DNA from: Stomoxys calcitrans
Taxonomy: Eukaryota > Arthropoda > Insecta > Diptera > Muscidae
Direction of reading: 5' to 3'
NCBI RefSeq assembly: GCF_963082655.1
Contig: NC_081556.1
Location: 496,001-560,000 of the forward strand
Length of the DNA stretch: 64,000 bases
A model generated the notes under the pieces. It did no database searches. It saw nothing but the letters and a program-made list of their open reading frames with translations, and had not been told where the DNA came from. Shown here in pieces: positions 33,300-45,073 of the stretch (positions are counted from its first letter, which is position 1; each line of letters starts with the position of its first letter). A program made the position numbers and the translations under genes.

Positions 33300-35745
33300 T
33301 TCAATATAAATGCTCTAAGTATTTCATGTTTGCGATTCGCCACAATAATACAAGGGAATCGGGAGTATGGCTCTAATGGGCTAATGGCCCTAGTTTAACA
33401 AATGATTTTTTTTAGATTTTGGTTTTAGAGTTCTTTTTTTTTTATAATAGAAATGTTTTATTATATTCCAATGGCCGAAATTTATTTCTCTCTTAATTGC
33501 TATTGTTTCATTATTGCATATACGATGGATGAACTCATATATTTCGATGTTGATAAATTTTCTGTGAACAAATTTTCTTGATATCAAAATACAAAAATGG
33601 GTTTGCAATCGGTCAAAAGTTTAAACGTTTTATTTGCCTTTCATTGTTGCGCATCTGACTTGCTGTATGAATGAATGCAAATAGGAAGGGGGTTATTCAT
33701 AAATATAATTTTCATTTGTTCCTTTAAACTTACGTGTTTTGCACATAAATTGCATTTCAACATCACCTACTGCCCTTTTACAAGCATGGTAGGTGTAAAT
33801 ATGAGCAAATATTCAATAAAAATGTCTAAAGTTTGCAAGAGTGCAGAATAAAATATTACTTACTAATCGACACCTTCGTGTATTTATGTGACTGACGTTC
33901 GTAGGTTGATGTGGTGTCTCTACTCCATTATACAAGAAAATTTACGTATGAGTATTATTTGCTGCAAGAAAAAAGCCCATTACCCATTAGAAGAGTATAT
34001 CCATCATTACTATAGTAATGGTGGATATACTCTTCTATTCAAATGGTTCCGGCATAGTATAGACCAGTTATCAATTTAAGTAACTTGGAGTGGTAGGAAA
34101 TTTGTTTTACTTTAATCACCTCCATCGCTTGCAAGCAATGTAACCGTGGTCAAATTGGCTTCTTTTTCTCTATAAACCTATGGTAATACACTCATACGCA
34201 CGTTTGGCTTACCATCCGAGAATCGCAGCTGTATAAGTAGAAAAAAAACCAATAACGCTATATTTGTCTACAATACCTTAATGCTTTGATAGTTTTCTTT
34301 TTTTAAACTACGAACTTCATTAAATTAAAATCTAAATATTACTATATATGTGGCGGCTCAACTCTTGTTGCTGTTAGAAATATTAGCCCACACGAAAATT
34401 GCCGAATAAATGCCAAATCATGTAGAAACTGGCATGTCTGCAATGAAACCTAATTGCTTAGAAAACGACATGATGACACAGAGCAGAGTTAATAAGGGAA
34501 TAAAATAAAATACAATAAATCAAAAACAAAAACAAAATATTGATTTTGAAAGGTGCAACGGGGAGGGAGCAAGTGAGTGTGTAGTGAGAGAGTTAAAAGC
34601 TATATTGAGCTGTATAGCGGGTGGGAGAGTGAGAAGAGGAGGCAAATGAAACACAAACTAAGACATTAAGAGTTGTGTGTTATAGCCAACAACAGCAACT
34701 ACGACGAATAACTCAATGAGAATTATTCGTTAAATTCAGCCACATTACATCAGCACTATTTTTCGTTTGTTGACGACTTTCGCTCATAGCAGCACAGCGC
34801 TTGTATTCTAACCTGGCTGGCTGTTCGTAATTATCTCTAATGTTATGAATAGTTTAAAAAGGCGTTTAAAAATCTAATCGTTTTAAAAGAAACCTAATCA
34901 TTTTGTTTGTCAGCTAGCAATTACTGATTTTTAGGCGATGAAAACCATGTTCTTAGTAGGCCTTCACCAAATTTCCAGTTGTTTACTAAAACCTGGATTT
35001 TTAATATATGTATATTTTTTTCGAAGGATCCCTTCTTATTGTATTTGGTTTTCCGATTTTCTGCTTCCGGCATCTGACAAGCCTAAGTATAAGTGAGCTA
35101 AAATGCATTTTCCCCAGCGGCCTGTATGCATACATATCTATTAAATGTGCATTTGTACATCTGATCATTCTTGAAATTTACAAAATTACTTTTTTTTTTT
35201 GTTTTCTTTGATCAACACATAGAGCAAAAACATTAATGAGACACACACGGAAGAAAAGAGAAAAAGATGGGTGGCACATTTTTTGGCTGCGGTCCAATTG
35301 AAAAATAATTTATGTCATTCAATCGATGCAAATAAGCTAAAGAAATGTTTTTTAAATTATTTTGAAGTTGTTTGTAGCTCTCGATGAAAGGCAGTAAATT
35401 TGTTTAATAAATTCTCTAAACAAAGCTGCCCATAAGTTCCGATATTGATTTTTGAATAACTTTAAGCCGTTACTCGATTGCGTATCTTTCCATGGTTCAA
35501 ACTGGGTTAGTCGAAAATACTTTACATTAAGGTGCTACCACATCAAAGGCCTGCACAAAACCATTCATTGGTGACTGTTTTTGCTGAACTCGTGAACGCT
35601 GAACCCACATGATGTTGTATTTCAAAACTACTTAAGAGCCAGACACTGAAGATAGAGTAAAGCGAACAAGTTGCTGTTGAGCAGATAATTTTGAAAACCA
35701 ACCACCATTCAGTGCTTGGGAGTATTTTTATCTCGAATTACCATG
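33300..35745 (+). other. RhoGEF2 intron, no supported gene
   Basis: Contains a near-perfect 24-bp-arm palindrome without spacer (33989-34036, one mismatch). A GA-rich tract at about 34560-34650 (GTGAGAGAG, GGGAGAGTGAGAAGAGGAGG) might bind GAGA-type factors, but that is speculation. No gene is visible. Confidence 0.5.
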
Positions 35746-35751
35746 AACAGA

Positions 35752-35925
35752 AGCCATGTAAAGACTTCTCCCCAAAGAGGTGTTGAACTGCGGCACACCG
35801 TTCGGACTCGGCTACAAAAAGATGGCTCCTATCATTGAGCTTAAACTTGAATCGGACAGCACTCATTGATATGTGAGAAGTTTGCCCCTGATCCTTAATG
35901 GATTGTTAACGGGCAAATTTGCATT
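35752..35925 (+). mobile_element. SINE family A, 5'-truncated
   Basis: CATGTAAAGACTTCTCCCCA, AGAGGTGTTGAACTGCGGCA, ATCATTGAGCTTAAACTTGA and GTGAGAAGTTTGCCCCTGAT match the other copies. Confidence 0.8.
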
Positions 35926-35929
35926 TTAC

Positions 35930-37605
35930 CTTAGTCGCATAGTTCCTGGATCCGGATATTCACCAGAACCAATCAGACAAATGAAAGAACAAATTTGATC
36001 GAAAAAACAACTACGAAAGTTGTTAATTTTCCTGCAACAATTTATTTTGAATCTCAACGATCCAACGTACGAATTTGTTGTTGACACTCTTTGCAAGCCA
36101 ACATGTAACAACAACAACAATATATCCATAAGCAAGGCAAAAACCGATCTAACCAGCCAATGCATGTGCCTTGCTTCGGGTGGTGGTGTTTTTGTTTTCT
36201 TTGTTCGGCTCGCGTTGCTTTGTCTCGTTCGTTTTACTGCTGCTCTCGGGTTTTCCTCTGTCACTCTGTATTACCCTCAAAAAACAAATTTTAATAATTT
36301 TGGTACCGCAAGACTATTGAACTCATGTTTGGCAGTCTTGCACGCATCCCCTAACCGACATCATATTTATGATGAAATAAATCAATATGTACTGTCTCAA
36401 TTAATTTAAAAAAAAAAGTAAAAACCACCACTCTAAACAATTCTTTTCTGAATACGAAATTCTTTTTTTTATGCCGAATATTTTAAAATAATTGTAATGA
36501 AAAAAAAAATAAATTTTTTTTGGTCGTTAGGGGACTCGAACTTAGGTTTGCAAGTCATGAATGGCATGGGAGTTTTGTGATCTACATTGTAGTGCGAATT
36601 TTTTAACAACTACCATTGTCAAGTCTCTTGTAGAGACTTACTTACGTACTTCAACAAAAAATGTCTTCAATTCAATGCTAAATTCATTGAGAATTTAAAG
36701 TTTCACATACAAATTTGGTAGTTGGTTTTTTTCTAAGAGTTATTTTTTCCTGTGCATATATATCCCATACAAATCATATTCAACCCGGTAGAGCGGCGAT
36801 GCCAACAATTTATCAGTAAAAAGAGTATAAATTATTAGAAAAAAGTGTAAACAACACTGAAAATTCTAATATTCCAAACTTCCGAATAGTTGTATAATTT
36901 TAACGAAAAATACTTGAAATGCTTATCTACGCTGGATTAGAATTTGGGTAGCTCGTGGAGTAAGCAAAAAACAAGAAAATTATAAGCAATGCACGAACAA
37001 ATCACAAAAGGTGCGCGTCGCCCTTGAACCATTCCGCTTCAACCGCCCACTTGTCGATTTGATTTACTCCTCAAAACGCCTGGGTTCAAGTTCAAATTTG
37101 CAAAAAAAAGGGTAAAAGCACTAAGTGCAAATGCAAATAGAGTCCGCTTAGTTCTCTTTTTTTTTGTTTGACGCTAGGTGGTACCTTTTCGCGTTTATCG
37201 TGCCCTTAAAAGCACCAAATCTAGTGCGAAAAGCGCCAAGTTGGCATCCCTTCCTAACTGTCTTAATCACAACCCGTTTTGTTATGGTTGCCTATTATGG
37301 CTTGGTCATTGATTTCATATATTCTTCATTAATCTCCCAAAGGGGAGAGATACGAGCACTTGACCATTTTCTTCATCCAAACCAGATGTAAACTAAGCTA
37401 ATTCGAATCTCGCTGAAATTTTTGGACGATTTATTCATTATTTATTGTTTGAACGTTCGTTAAGGTTTCTAAAAGCTTGATTTAATCCTTTATTGTAATT
37501 TGAAGCAAGAAATATCCCTTTGCCATACGGTAACATCAGGGCTGTTGGTACACAGTTTTTTTGTCTAAAAATTTCGGATATTGCTGCATTTTACTGAATA
37601 AGAAA
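35930..37605 (+). other. RhoGEF2 intron, no supported gene
   Basis: Overlapping open frames at 35926-36409 lack domains. A weak reversed B-box-like phrase (GGACTCGAACTTAGG, about 36533-36547) hints at an eroded tRNA-derived repeat. Confidence 0.45.
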
Positions 37606-37607
37606 TC

Positions 37608-39470
37608 ATTAATTTATTTATTTATTATGCAATTATAAGCCACAAGTGGCCGATTACCAATCACAATATTCAGCATGTGTAATAACTACTCATAAAAAAA
37701 TAAATTAATAAATACATAATTTAATTCTATTCTTAATAATAAACCCTATCATGGTTTAGCAAAAATAAAGAAAATATAATTTCCCAGCATCAGGATACTA
37801 CTAAAAAACGCCATAAGGATTAGGCATTTGAAAGTGTAAAGTTAACAACAAATATATCAAGTCTGTGTGTTAATAACAAAATATTCAAGAGGCTTTTTCC
37901 GGTAGGTAGGCAAAGACATATTAAGACTTTAGTGCATCCGGCAGAATATTAAAAAGGCGTGCCACTTTCACCTGAAATGATTTATCCATGTGTTGTGACA
38001 ATCGGGAAATATTTAAATGTGTTGAACGGATAGAGTGTGAGAAATGAAACAACCGAAGAAGAAACTATGGACATTGAAATTTACAAATTTTATGTGAACT
38101 GAGGCACCTTAACTTCACATAATCCACAAAGGAGCAGCCTAAAAAAACTTAAGAACATAAGGGGAAATGTGAGAAAAACGACTAACAGAATATAGATAAC
38201 GCATAGCACTATTAAAGCCTTTGCTCACCCTGCCCATACTCTGGGCCGATGTACCACAATAAACCTCTAAACATTAGAGAATATTGGGCATTATCAGAGC
38301 ATGAACCATGAAGGTCCTCATAGACCTTGGTAGCAATAAATCGCAATTAAGTAGACGGCGCAAAGAGCCATATGTACGCGATACAACCCGCTCTATATAG
38401 GACCAAAACCCAACTTGTCATCTAATATGACACCTAAGCATTCGAGTTGATCTACCAATTGTGTAGGGATGCCATTATAGGAAATATCGAAAGATGTTGA
38501 TTGAGAAGAAAATATTATGGCCTTCGTCTTCTCAGGATTAACAATTAATTTATGCCGTGCCATCCAATCCTGTAACATGTGCATGGTGTCAAGTATCTTA
38601 TGTTGTATCACGTCCATGGAACTATGCCCTCCTGTAAATAAAATTGCATATCATCATCAAATAAATACATAGAGCAAAATCACCAACACTACTTGAAAAC
38701 AGATCATTTACATACAAAATGAAGAGCATTTGCCCTAAGACGGAACCTTGGGGAACTTCATTTCTAACGGAAAGGATTCCAGATGTTTCGCCATGCACAC
38801 AAACGCACTGATATCTGTCCGTAAGATGAGACAATATAAGTTGCCAAGCATTCGACCCAATACCATAAAGGTCACTCAGCTTTTGAAGAAGAAAGGAATA
38901 ATCCAACCTGTCGAACGCTTTCTCTTAATCCATGAACAGTCGAATGGAGAGTTTTTTGTCATTAAAATTGCCCCTGATTAAATCAGTCAATCCAAGTAGT
39001 AAACCCGTTGTATTTCTATTGCTACGAAACCCACATTGATAATCGCTTAGCGATAGAGAGGATAGGTTAATAATTGACGTTTAAGGACTTGTTCAACAGT
39101 TTTCGATAGAAACATCAAAATCGATATTGGTCTTAAGTTATCCAAACATATATCAGTTGACTTCTTCCGTAGGGGAATAATTTTCGCAACCTTCCATTCG
39201 GAAGGAAAAGTCGACGTTATTATAATTGAGTTAATGAAACGCAAAAAATAAGAAGCGATAGAAACCCATCACCTCCCGTGGCATTGGATTTAATTAATGA
39301 AAATGCATCAAACAGTTCGCCTAAGGAAATAATTTCAAAGGAGAAACTTCCATTAAAAGACATTAAGCAGCAACAAATCACCAATACTTCCAGGGTCGTG
39401 AAGTTGGTAAAAAATAAATCTTCCATTCAACTTGTCAAAATCGACATCCATCCCGTTGCAATTTAGTAAA
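37608..39470 (-). pseudogene. Jockey-like non-LTR retrotransposon, RT region to 3' end
   Basis: The minus strand shows successive RT motifs in shifted frames. These are FPSEWKVAKIIPLRKKSTDI and NLRPISILMFLSKTVEQVLK (39047-39244), then YQCVCVHGETSGILSVRNEV followed by PQGSVLGQMLFILYVNDLF (38622-38906). The catalytic box is degraded to YLFDDDMQFYLQ with a frameshift. Next comes DWMARHKLIVNPEKTKAIIF (38393-38617). Downstream, translated pieces such as LLGCSFVDYVKLRCL and ARLFNILPDALK-type text fit the C terminus of jockey-clade elements without RNase H. The 3' end is a (TAAA)-rich tail at about 37608-37627. It is antisense to RhoGEF2, with several stops and frameshifts. Confidence 0.88.
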
Positions 39471-39529
39471 GTATATAAAATTCAGTGGAAACACAATCAT
39501 TTAAACATTGCACTGTAGTCGCTTTTGTC

Positions 39530-39811
39530 AAATCAAGGAGCTGTATCAGTTTGCAGGCCGACTTGGGGTATATTTGACTAGGACATTGGAAGTCATAGCT
39601 AAAGTCATCGTGCAAAATATCAGCCAAATCGGTTAGGAGTTTCGCCCTCTAGGAATTTATGGAAGCTATATCTAAACGTGGACTGATTTGGCCCATCAAT
39701 GAGTAGAATCTGTGAAAAATTTGAGAATTACTCGTTCAAGAGCTGGCTTTACTCGTTCAAGAGTTAGCTTTACTCATTCGAGAGTTAGCTTTACTCTTTC
39801 GAGAGTTCTAG
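39530..39811 (-). repeat. GGCCCGGCCGAA-family fragment with a 21-bp minisatellite
   Basis: TTGGAAGTCATAGCTAAAGT and AATATCAGCCAAATCGGTTA are family monomer phrases. They are followed by four 21-bp units of ACTCGTTCAAGAGTTAGCTT type at 39730-39811. The related copy at 57480-58641 has the phrase TACTCCTTCGAAAGTTAGCA only once at the same place, so the array here is a local expansion. Confidence 0.75.
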
Positions 39812-39814
39812 TGA

Positions 39815-40795
39815 AAGTGAAATATATATGAAATATAGTAACCTAACCATATGACACCGCTTGGTTTTAACGGCAAAAAAAGTTCACAATTACAAAATTT
39901 ACCATTAAAAATGTACACAGCACTTGAAACAACTTAATTTTTTTACAAAACATAAATTTTTCATAATTTATAGTTTCAAATCAAAGTTATAACAACTTTC
40001 ACCGATATGGACTTGCTAATTTTTTAATTTTTCACACAACTTAAACAAAAAAACACTTGTCACCATTCAGAAACATAAAAATCTTCACAAAAGCGTCCAA
40101 GCAAAGCTGCGTGCAATTTTGCGTTGCATATGTTTTACAAAATCTCAAAAATTATTACAACATGAATGCATGATTTTTTCTTTATTAATTCCTTCATTTT
40201 TTTTGTTTTTAATTCGATTTTTTGCCTCATATCATATCTTATATTGATTCGAAAGCATTGGGTAATATATTAATATGTATATGAACAAAGCTACAGCGCA
40301 TTTGTAGAATTTAGAAAACAATTTTCGTTTGCAGCCTTCAATGGGCCACTATCTGTTTTGTACATGGACATTGTATTTGTAACTTCTAAAAAAATACCAC
40401 ATGTTGCATTACTATTTCGCTGTGAATTGTTTGTTTTGCGCCTTTAGTTTTGTTTTGTTTTCAAACTCGGATTTTCCATCACCTATCCGTAAACATATTG
40501 GTTAGCATGTGCATATTGGCTTTCATTGTGGATACCAAAAATATTTCTCTTTTTGGGGGAAAATGCAATTATAAGGCTCATGGCTCAGTTTTAAATTACA
40601 GATGTATACATACTTACACACTATTCGAATGAAATATGGGTCATGCAATTTGGGTCATGCGGCAATAATGAGACTGGGTCTGCTGGATATCAGTGGAATA
40701 TGAATTTTCAATAAGTTGCAATTATTGGGAAAGATTTAGAACTACACATTCATTTTCTTTCAATACGAAAGATCATCAAAGTGCATTTCTTATAG
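39815..40795 (+). other. RhoGEF2 intron, no recognisable feature
   Basis: AT-rich; no supported gene or repeat. Confidence 0.5.
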
Positions 40796-40799
40796 ATAT

Positions 40800-40880
40800 T
40801 GTACTTACTTTACTTTAATTGGCTTTGACAGAACATTTGTTCCACTAGCCGAACGTAAAATAGCTTTCCATATTTTATTT
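40800..40880 (-). pseudogene. 3'-end fragment of an RTE-like LINE
   Basis: TTTACTTTAATTGGCTTTGA, CAGAACATTTGTTCCACTAG and CCGAACGTAAAATAGC match the 3' terminus of the element at 42285-43880. On the minus strand it reads as the final codons (LRSASGT...) plus the tail. Confidence 0.65.
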
Positions 40881-40911
40881 GGTTTTTTTTAAGTTTATTT
40901 GCCAGACTTAA

Positions 40912-41124
40912 GCTGCTATCACACGATATGTGCGTTACATATGTGCTGTCACTTTCAAAGACTCCTTATGTACATCAAACGCGAATAGAGCGCGCTTTAA
41001 TCGGCATCGACAAAATAAGAGATTGTTTAATCAAAAGAATTGCATATTACACAGGATGTGTACAACTTTTAGAGTTGCTATATATGAAAATGTATATGAC
41101 AATACATATCGTGTGATAGCAACT
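40912..41124. mobile_element. TTAA-flanked MITE, piggyBac-like
   Basis: Inverted termini TGCTATCACACGATATGT (from 40914) and ACATATCGTGTGATAGCA (to about 41121) bound about 213 bp. TTAA tetranucleotides flank the unit at 40908-40911 and 41125-41128. That is the target preference of piggyBac-type transposases. No coding capacity is visible: the open frames here cross the inverted repeats. The ends do not start with the CCC common in piggyBac, so the class is provisional. Confidence 0.7.
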
Positions 41125-41129
41125 TTAAT

Positions 41130-42280
41130 TACGACTTCATATGGACTTTTGAGATTATCATTGAACTTAAAATATTTCCCTTTAGAATTCTCTCTTTTAT
41201 CATGAACACAAAGAGATAAGTGAATGAGATATGCCCATGTCTGCCTTTGATTCCAATTGATCAAATTTAAGATTTTGTAAAATTATGATTCAGCAATATA
41301 TGATTTTTTTCTTTAAATGTATATGAGAATGTCCAATTTCTTGATTGCTGTGCAAAGTGTTGAAAAATATATGAAATTTACTCTTGTGTGCCCATCAATA
41401 AAAATTAATATTTTGTAATTATTTATTTGTGTTACCTCGACATTGAACTCGTTCTCGTTGTTGTCGCCTTTTGTCTGCTATCTTCACCTGTCTTCCTTCC
41501 CAAAGAGAGATGATTCATCTGTTGTTTTTTTTTTTCTTTTCTTTTTTTTATATATAAGAACGTACGCTAAATCCACTGCGTACTTTGGTTATTTTAAGAT
41601 TTGGCCATTTCAAAATTTCATTTGCTTTGCATTTGATGATTTTGACCATCTCGAAACGGATGATGAGTTACGTCACAAGTTCTTCTTGACACTTGAAATT
41701 TTAAATTCATTGCAAGTTGATTTTCACTCTTGACTGTTGGCCCCCATTAGGGATTGGTATGACGCCAGAAAGTTCTACAGAGAATATGGACATAATTTCT
41801 TCGTTTTGGTATTTGTTATTGAAAATCATTATTGTACAAACATAATAACCAGCGATAAAAGTTCCTCCTCATCTCCTTCAATATATTTTGGAGGTTATTT
41901 GTACTTCGCATTCGTTCATAAAAAGGTGTACAATTGATTTTTAACCCATTAACTTCGAATAGACAGAAAAATACCCAAAAAAATAGAGTTGTCTTAGAAA
42001 ATTTCTAGCTCGATTTTAGTTAGAGGTATATCAATTTGGATATCATTGGCATATACTGGACGAATGATTATAGTTAATTAATGATTTTCTCATGTTTTGG
42101 GGAAAAATTCAATAGTCAAAAGTCGCAATTTGGGATCGCTTTTACGTCAAGGCAAATTTGCTCATGAAAATTTCATTAAGGAAAAGGGTCACAACTTCTC
42201 ACACGAAAAATTAGCTATCCGATCGGAATGTATCCCAATCGTACATTTTGTCCTTCTTGTTGAGTATTTCAAGTATTGTT
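41130..42280 (+). other. RhoGEF2 intron, SINE fragment only
   Basis: No supported gene. A SINE family A tail fragment (AAATTTGCTCATGAAAATTT, AAGGAAAAGGGTCACAACTT) lies inverted at about 42140-42205. Confidence 0.5.
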
Positions 42281-42675
42281 CGAATCGAACCATAACCTAT
42301 TTACTTTAATTGGCTATGACAGAACAGTTCCACTAGCTGAACGTAGCATAGCGTTCCAAGCGCCTCGATTTTCTGCGCTCATTCTAAAATGTCTGACACC
42401 AAGTTTAGAGGTGTCTCCCACCACTTGATCTTTCCATCGGGCTTTTGGTTGTTGTGGTTGTTGTTTTGGCAGTGTGTTGTACATCGGGATTTTGGTCTTC
42501 CCGGTTTGCGTGTACCACCGTGTTTGCCTTCAAAAGACTTCTTTGCTGGAGCTTCTTCATCCATTCTGACAACATGACCTAGCCAACGCAGCCGTTGTAT
42601 TTGCGATGGGGATTAGACTTATTCTTCTGTAGTTGGCGCATTCCGTATTGTCTCCTTTCTTGTGTACGGGACATA

Positions 42676-42907
42676 CAGGGTGGCTGATGAATATTGCTAC
42701 AATGATGAATATTGCTACATTTTTTTTTCGGTGTATGGAATACATTTTTCTTTTATTCATGTTAAATTAAATTATTAAATTAATTATTAAATTATTATTA
42801 ATTAAATTAATTAATTAATTAATTAAATTAATTATTAAATTATTATTATTAAATAGAAAAAAAGTTATTACATTTTTTTTTGGTAGCGGCTTTCATCAGC
42901 CACCCTG
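42676..42907. mobile_element. TA-flanked MITE with CAGGGTGGCTGATGA ends
   Basis: Perfect 15-bp inverted termini (42676-42690 and 42893-42907), extendable imperfectly to 25 bp, are flanked by TA (42674-42675 and 42908-42909). The 232-bp interior is mostly AATTAATT sequence. The insertion splits the RT region of the RTE-like element. A TA target indicates a Tc1/mariner-type transposase acting in trans. Confidence 0.85.
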
Positions 42908-43336
42908 TAGTATGCTGAGGTTCCAATCATTGCGTATGATGCATATGCCATATCAGCGTGTCGCCTCCGCTCTTAAATAGTTCAACGGGCAACCCATTGG
43001 GTCACAGCTAGGAGGTTAACATTCTATACGATCACCAGGGATTGGTTCTGGGTATCATCTTCGCCGCCAAAGTGGGAGACTAAAGCTGGATAAAATGTTC
43101 TTTCTATATCCTCAGCACACTATCTATATCAGTTACTAGATTTCCTTCTTTGTCTCGCAGGAGGATGGGCCTGCAGCAAAGCCATGGTTTGATGTTTAAT
43201 TCTTTGGTAGAATTTCCGGACTTCATTTTGACTCCTGTACATCTCAATTCGCCCACAGCCACGTCTTAACCATTTCCTTTTTCTTTCTGCTTGATAGACG
43301 TTTCTCCTCTTCTTCCGATACCCGATACGTTGGTAC

Positions 43337-43759
43337 TAGGGCTGGCAAACTATCGATAATCGTAACATTCGATAGTTTTAATAATAAATATCGTTTGTAT
43401 CGATACTATCGTTTATTTCCCAATAACCTATATTTCAAACGAAAATGAGAAGTAAAAATCGTGAGATCGATTTATATAGAAGCAATATCAATGCATAGAC
43501 CAAATAAAACCAAGGTTAATAAAGTCAGTTAGAAGTTACGAGAGAAATCATTGTACAAAATGTTAGCCTAATCGAATGAAAATTGTGTCCTCTATAGGCG
43601 CAATGTATCTTGAGGGATACATTCAGTATCGGATTGCTTATGTTTGTTGAGTTTTATAAAAAATTTAACTTTTCCGATAGTATCCATCGTAAGAATATTA
43701 ATCGATATTCAGCCAGAAAATTAAATATCGATAGTGCCATCGATATGTTGCCAGCTCTA
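43337..43759. mobile_element. hAT-like non-autonomous element, copy 1 (423 bp)
   Basis: Ends are TAGGGCTGGCAAACTATCGA and, inverted, TAGAGCTGGCAACATATCGA. An exact 8-bp duplication GTTGGTAC lies at 43329-43336 and 43760-43767, the hallmark length for hAT insertion. The interior includes monomer-like text of the interspersed repeat (GAGATCGATTTATATAGAAG, CAAAATGTTAGCCTAATCGA, TGTCCTCTATAGGCGCAATG). No transposase is present. Confidence 0.93.
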
Positions 43760-43884
43760 GTTGGTACTGATTACAGGGTTGCTCTGTATGCCGCATTCTT
43801 GACTTCAGTAGCATCTGGACACTCTTGGTCGTACCATGGGTTCATTTCCAATGGAGTGGACAATGGATATATGAGTAAACACTA

Positions 43885-44365
43885 TATTTAATACCAAAAA
43901 ATAAAATTTTAAAAAAATATTCTTTAAACAATTTAAATTGTTCCTATCTTCTTGTTGACTAAGGAATGCACTCAAATTAATATTTTACCTATTTTTTTTT
44001 CATCAAAATTTTAGAGTTGCAAAAAGGTGAAATTTTTAAAAATTTTTTGGAAATCAATTTTTTTGGCTTATGTTAATAAAAATACAACAAACAAATTTTG
44101 AAAAAACTTTTCTATATAATTCTAAAGAGTCTTTGCAATCCGTATTGTTTTTGTCGTTACAAGAATTTGCTAAAAAATCGACCATTTGACTAGCTATGTA
44201 TGTATGTATGCATATATTCTTCATCGCCCCAAGTATTTTCCAAATCAGTCTAAAGCCTGTTATAGCTTCCATATAATAACATTTTATTAAATTTTAATTG
44301 TACAACCAAATTGTTTTCTCTAGTTGCTCTTGTGAACTAGACTATTATCAATTGATCTATGTATG
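43885..44365 (+). other. RhoGEF2 intron, no recognisable feature
   Basis: No supported gene or repeat. Confidence 0.5.
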
Positions 44366-44367
44366 TA

Positions 44368-45073
44368 CGAGGTCTGATCAAAAAATAACCGTTATTTGCA
44401 GATTTCCTTAATTACGTATGTTCGATTTTCTCATTTTTTTTGTTGTGTTGGGACACATGTCCGTCATACACTACCACTCACTTGTATAGCACATACTCAA
44501 TAAATGCACTAATCTGATTTTCTTTTTTTTAATTTTAGCAGAAAATGTTAGTAAAGTACTTTTTTATATTAACCTTTGGAACACCTCGAAATATTGATCT
44601 ACGACTCTATAAAGTATATATGTTCTTGATCGTCTGGACATTTTGAGTCGATCTGGTCATGTCCGTCCGCCCCTCCTTCCGCCCGTCTGTCGAAATCACG
44701 AAAGCGGTCGAACGCATTAAGCTAGCCGCTTGAAATTTTGCACATATACATCTTATTGATGTAGGTTGTTGGGGATTGCAGATTTGGATAATTCGGGGTT
44801 AGGGTTAAACGCCTAGAAACCGTAATTGCTATCCGATTGGGCTAAAATTTTACATGTAGTGATCTGTTACGGCGTCCAATAACCGTGCCAAGTACGGTTG
44901 AAATCGGTCTATAGCCCGATCACCCGATTTAACATCTTAAACCCCGAGGAGGGCGCAATTTTTGTCCGATTTGGCTAATATTTTGCATGTAGTGTTCTGT
45001 TACGACTTTCTGATGAATAAATAAATACTTTAAAGAAAAATTAAACTAACGGTGATTTTTTGATCATACCTCG
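44368..45073. mobile_element. Mariner-like non-autonomous element containing a satellite-like insert
   Basis: Inverted ends CGAGGTCTGATCAAAAAATA (44368 on) and, inverted, CGAGGTATGATCAAAAAATC (to 45073) extend 27 bp with few mismatches. TA flanks both sides (44366-44367 and 45074-45075). The end sequence is typical of mariner elements. Most of the interior (about 44535-45010) is a segment of the GGCCCGGCCGAA interspersed repeat, so no transposase remains. Confidence 0.85.
44535..45010 (+). repeat. GGCCCGGCCGAA-family segment nested in a mariner-like element
   Basis: Left-terminus phrases (AACACCTCGAAATATTGATC, AGTATATATGTTCTTGATCG, CATGTCCGTCCGCC) lead into monomers (CCGATTGGGCTAAAATTTTA, CCCGATCACCCGATTTAAC). 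It ends inside a monomer at TTTTGCATGTAGTGTTCTGT, without the right terminus. Confidence 0.75.

Larger units (their letters stand above)
42285..43880 (-). pseudogene. RTE-like LINE remnant, interrupted by two DNA elements
   Basis: Read on the minus strand, 43880 to 43768 gives HGTTKSVQMLLKSRMRHTEQ (usual ...PWFDEEC...). A hAT-like element (43337-43759) then intervenes. Next come KRRNVYQAERKRKWLRRGCG, NEVRKFYQRIKHQT (about 43180-43330) and the pre-RT linker. A TA-flanked element (42676-42907) follows, and then the RT start PVCPVHKKGDNTECANYRRI. The core of RT is deleted and the text resumes with IQRLRWLGHVVRMDEEAPAK and GRPKSR, a short GTTGTTG-type insertion, then ARWKDQVVGDTSKLGV and RSASGTVLS. 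The order and motifs fit RTE/BovB-type elements. Confidence 0.85.

Noticed and set aside
34560..34650. GA-rich tract as a Polycomb/GAGA-type regulatory element
   Set aside because: Only a few GAGAG words are present; not enough to claim a regulatory element without binding data.
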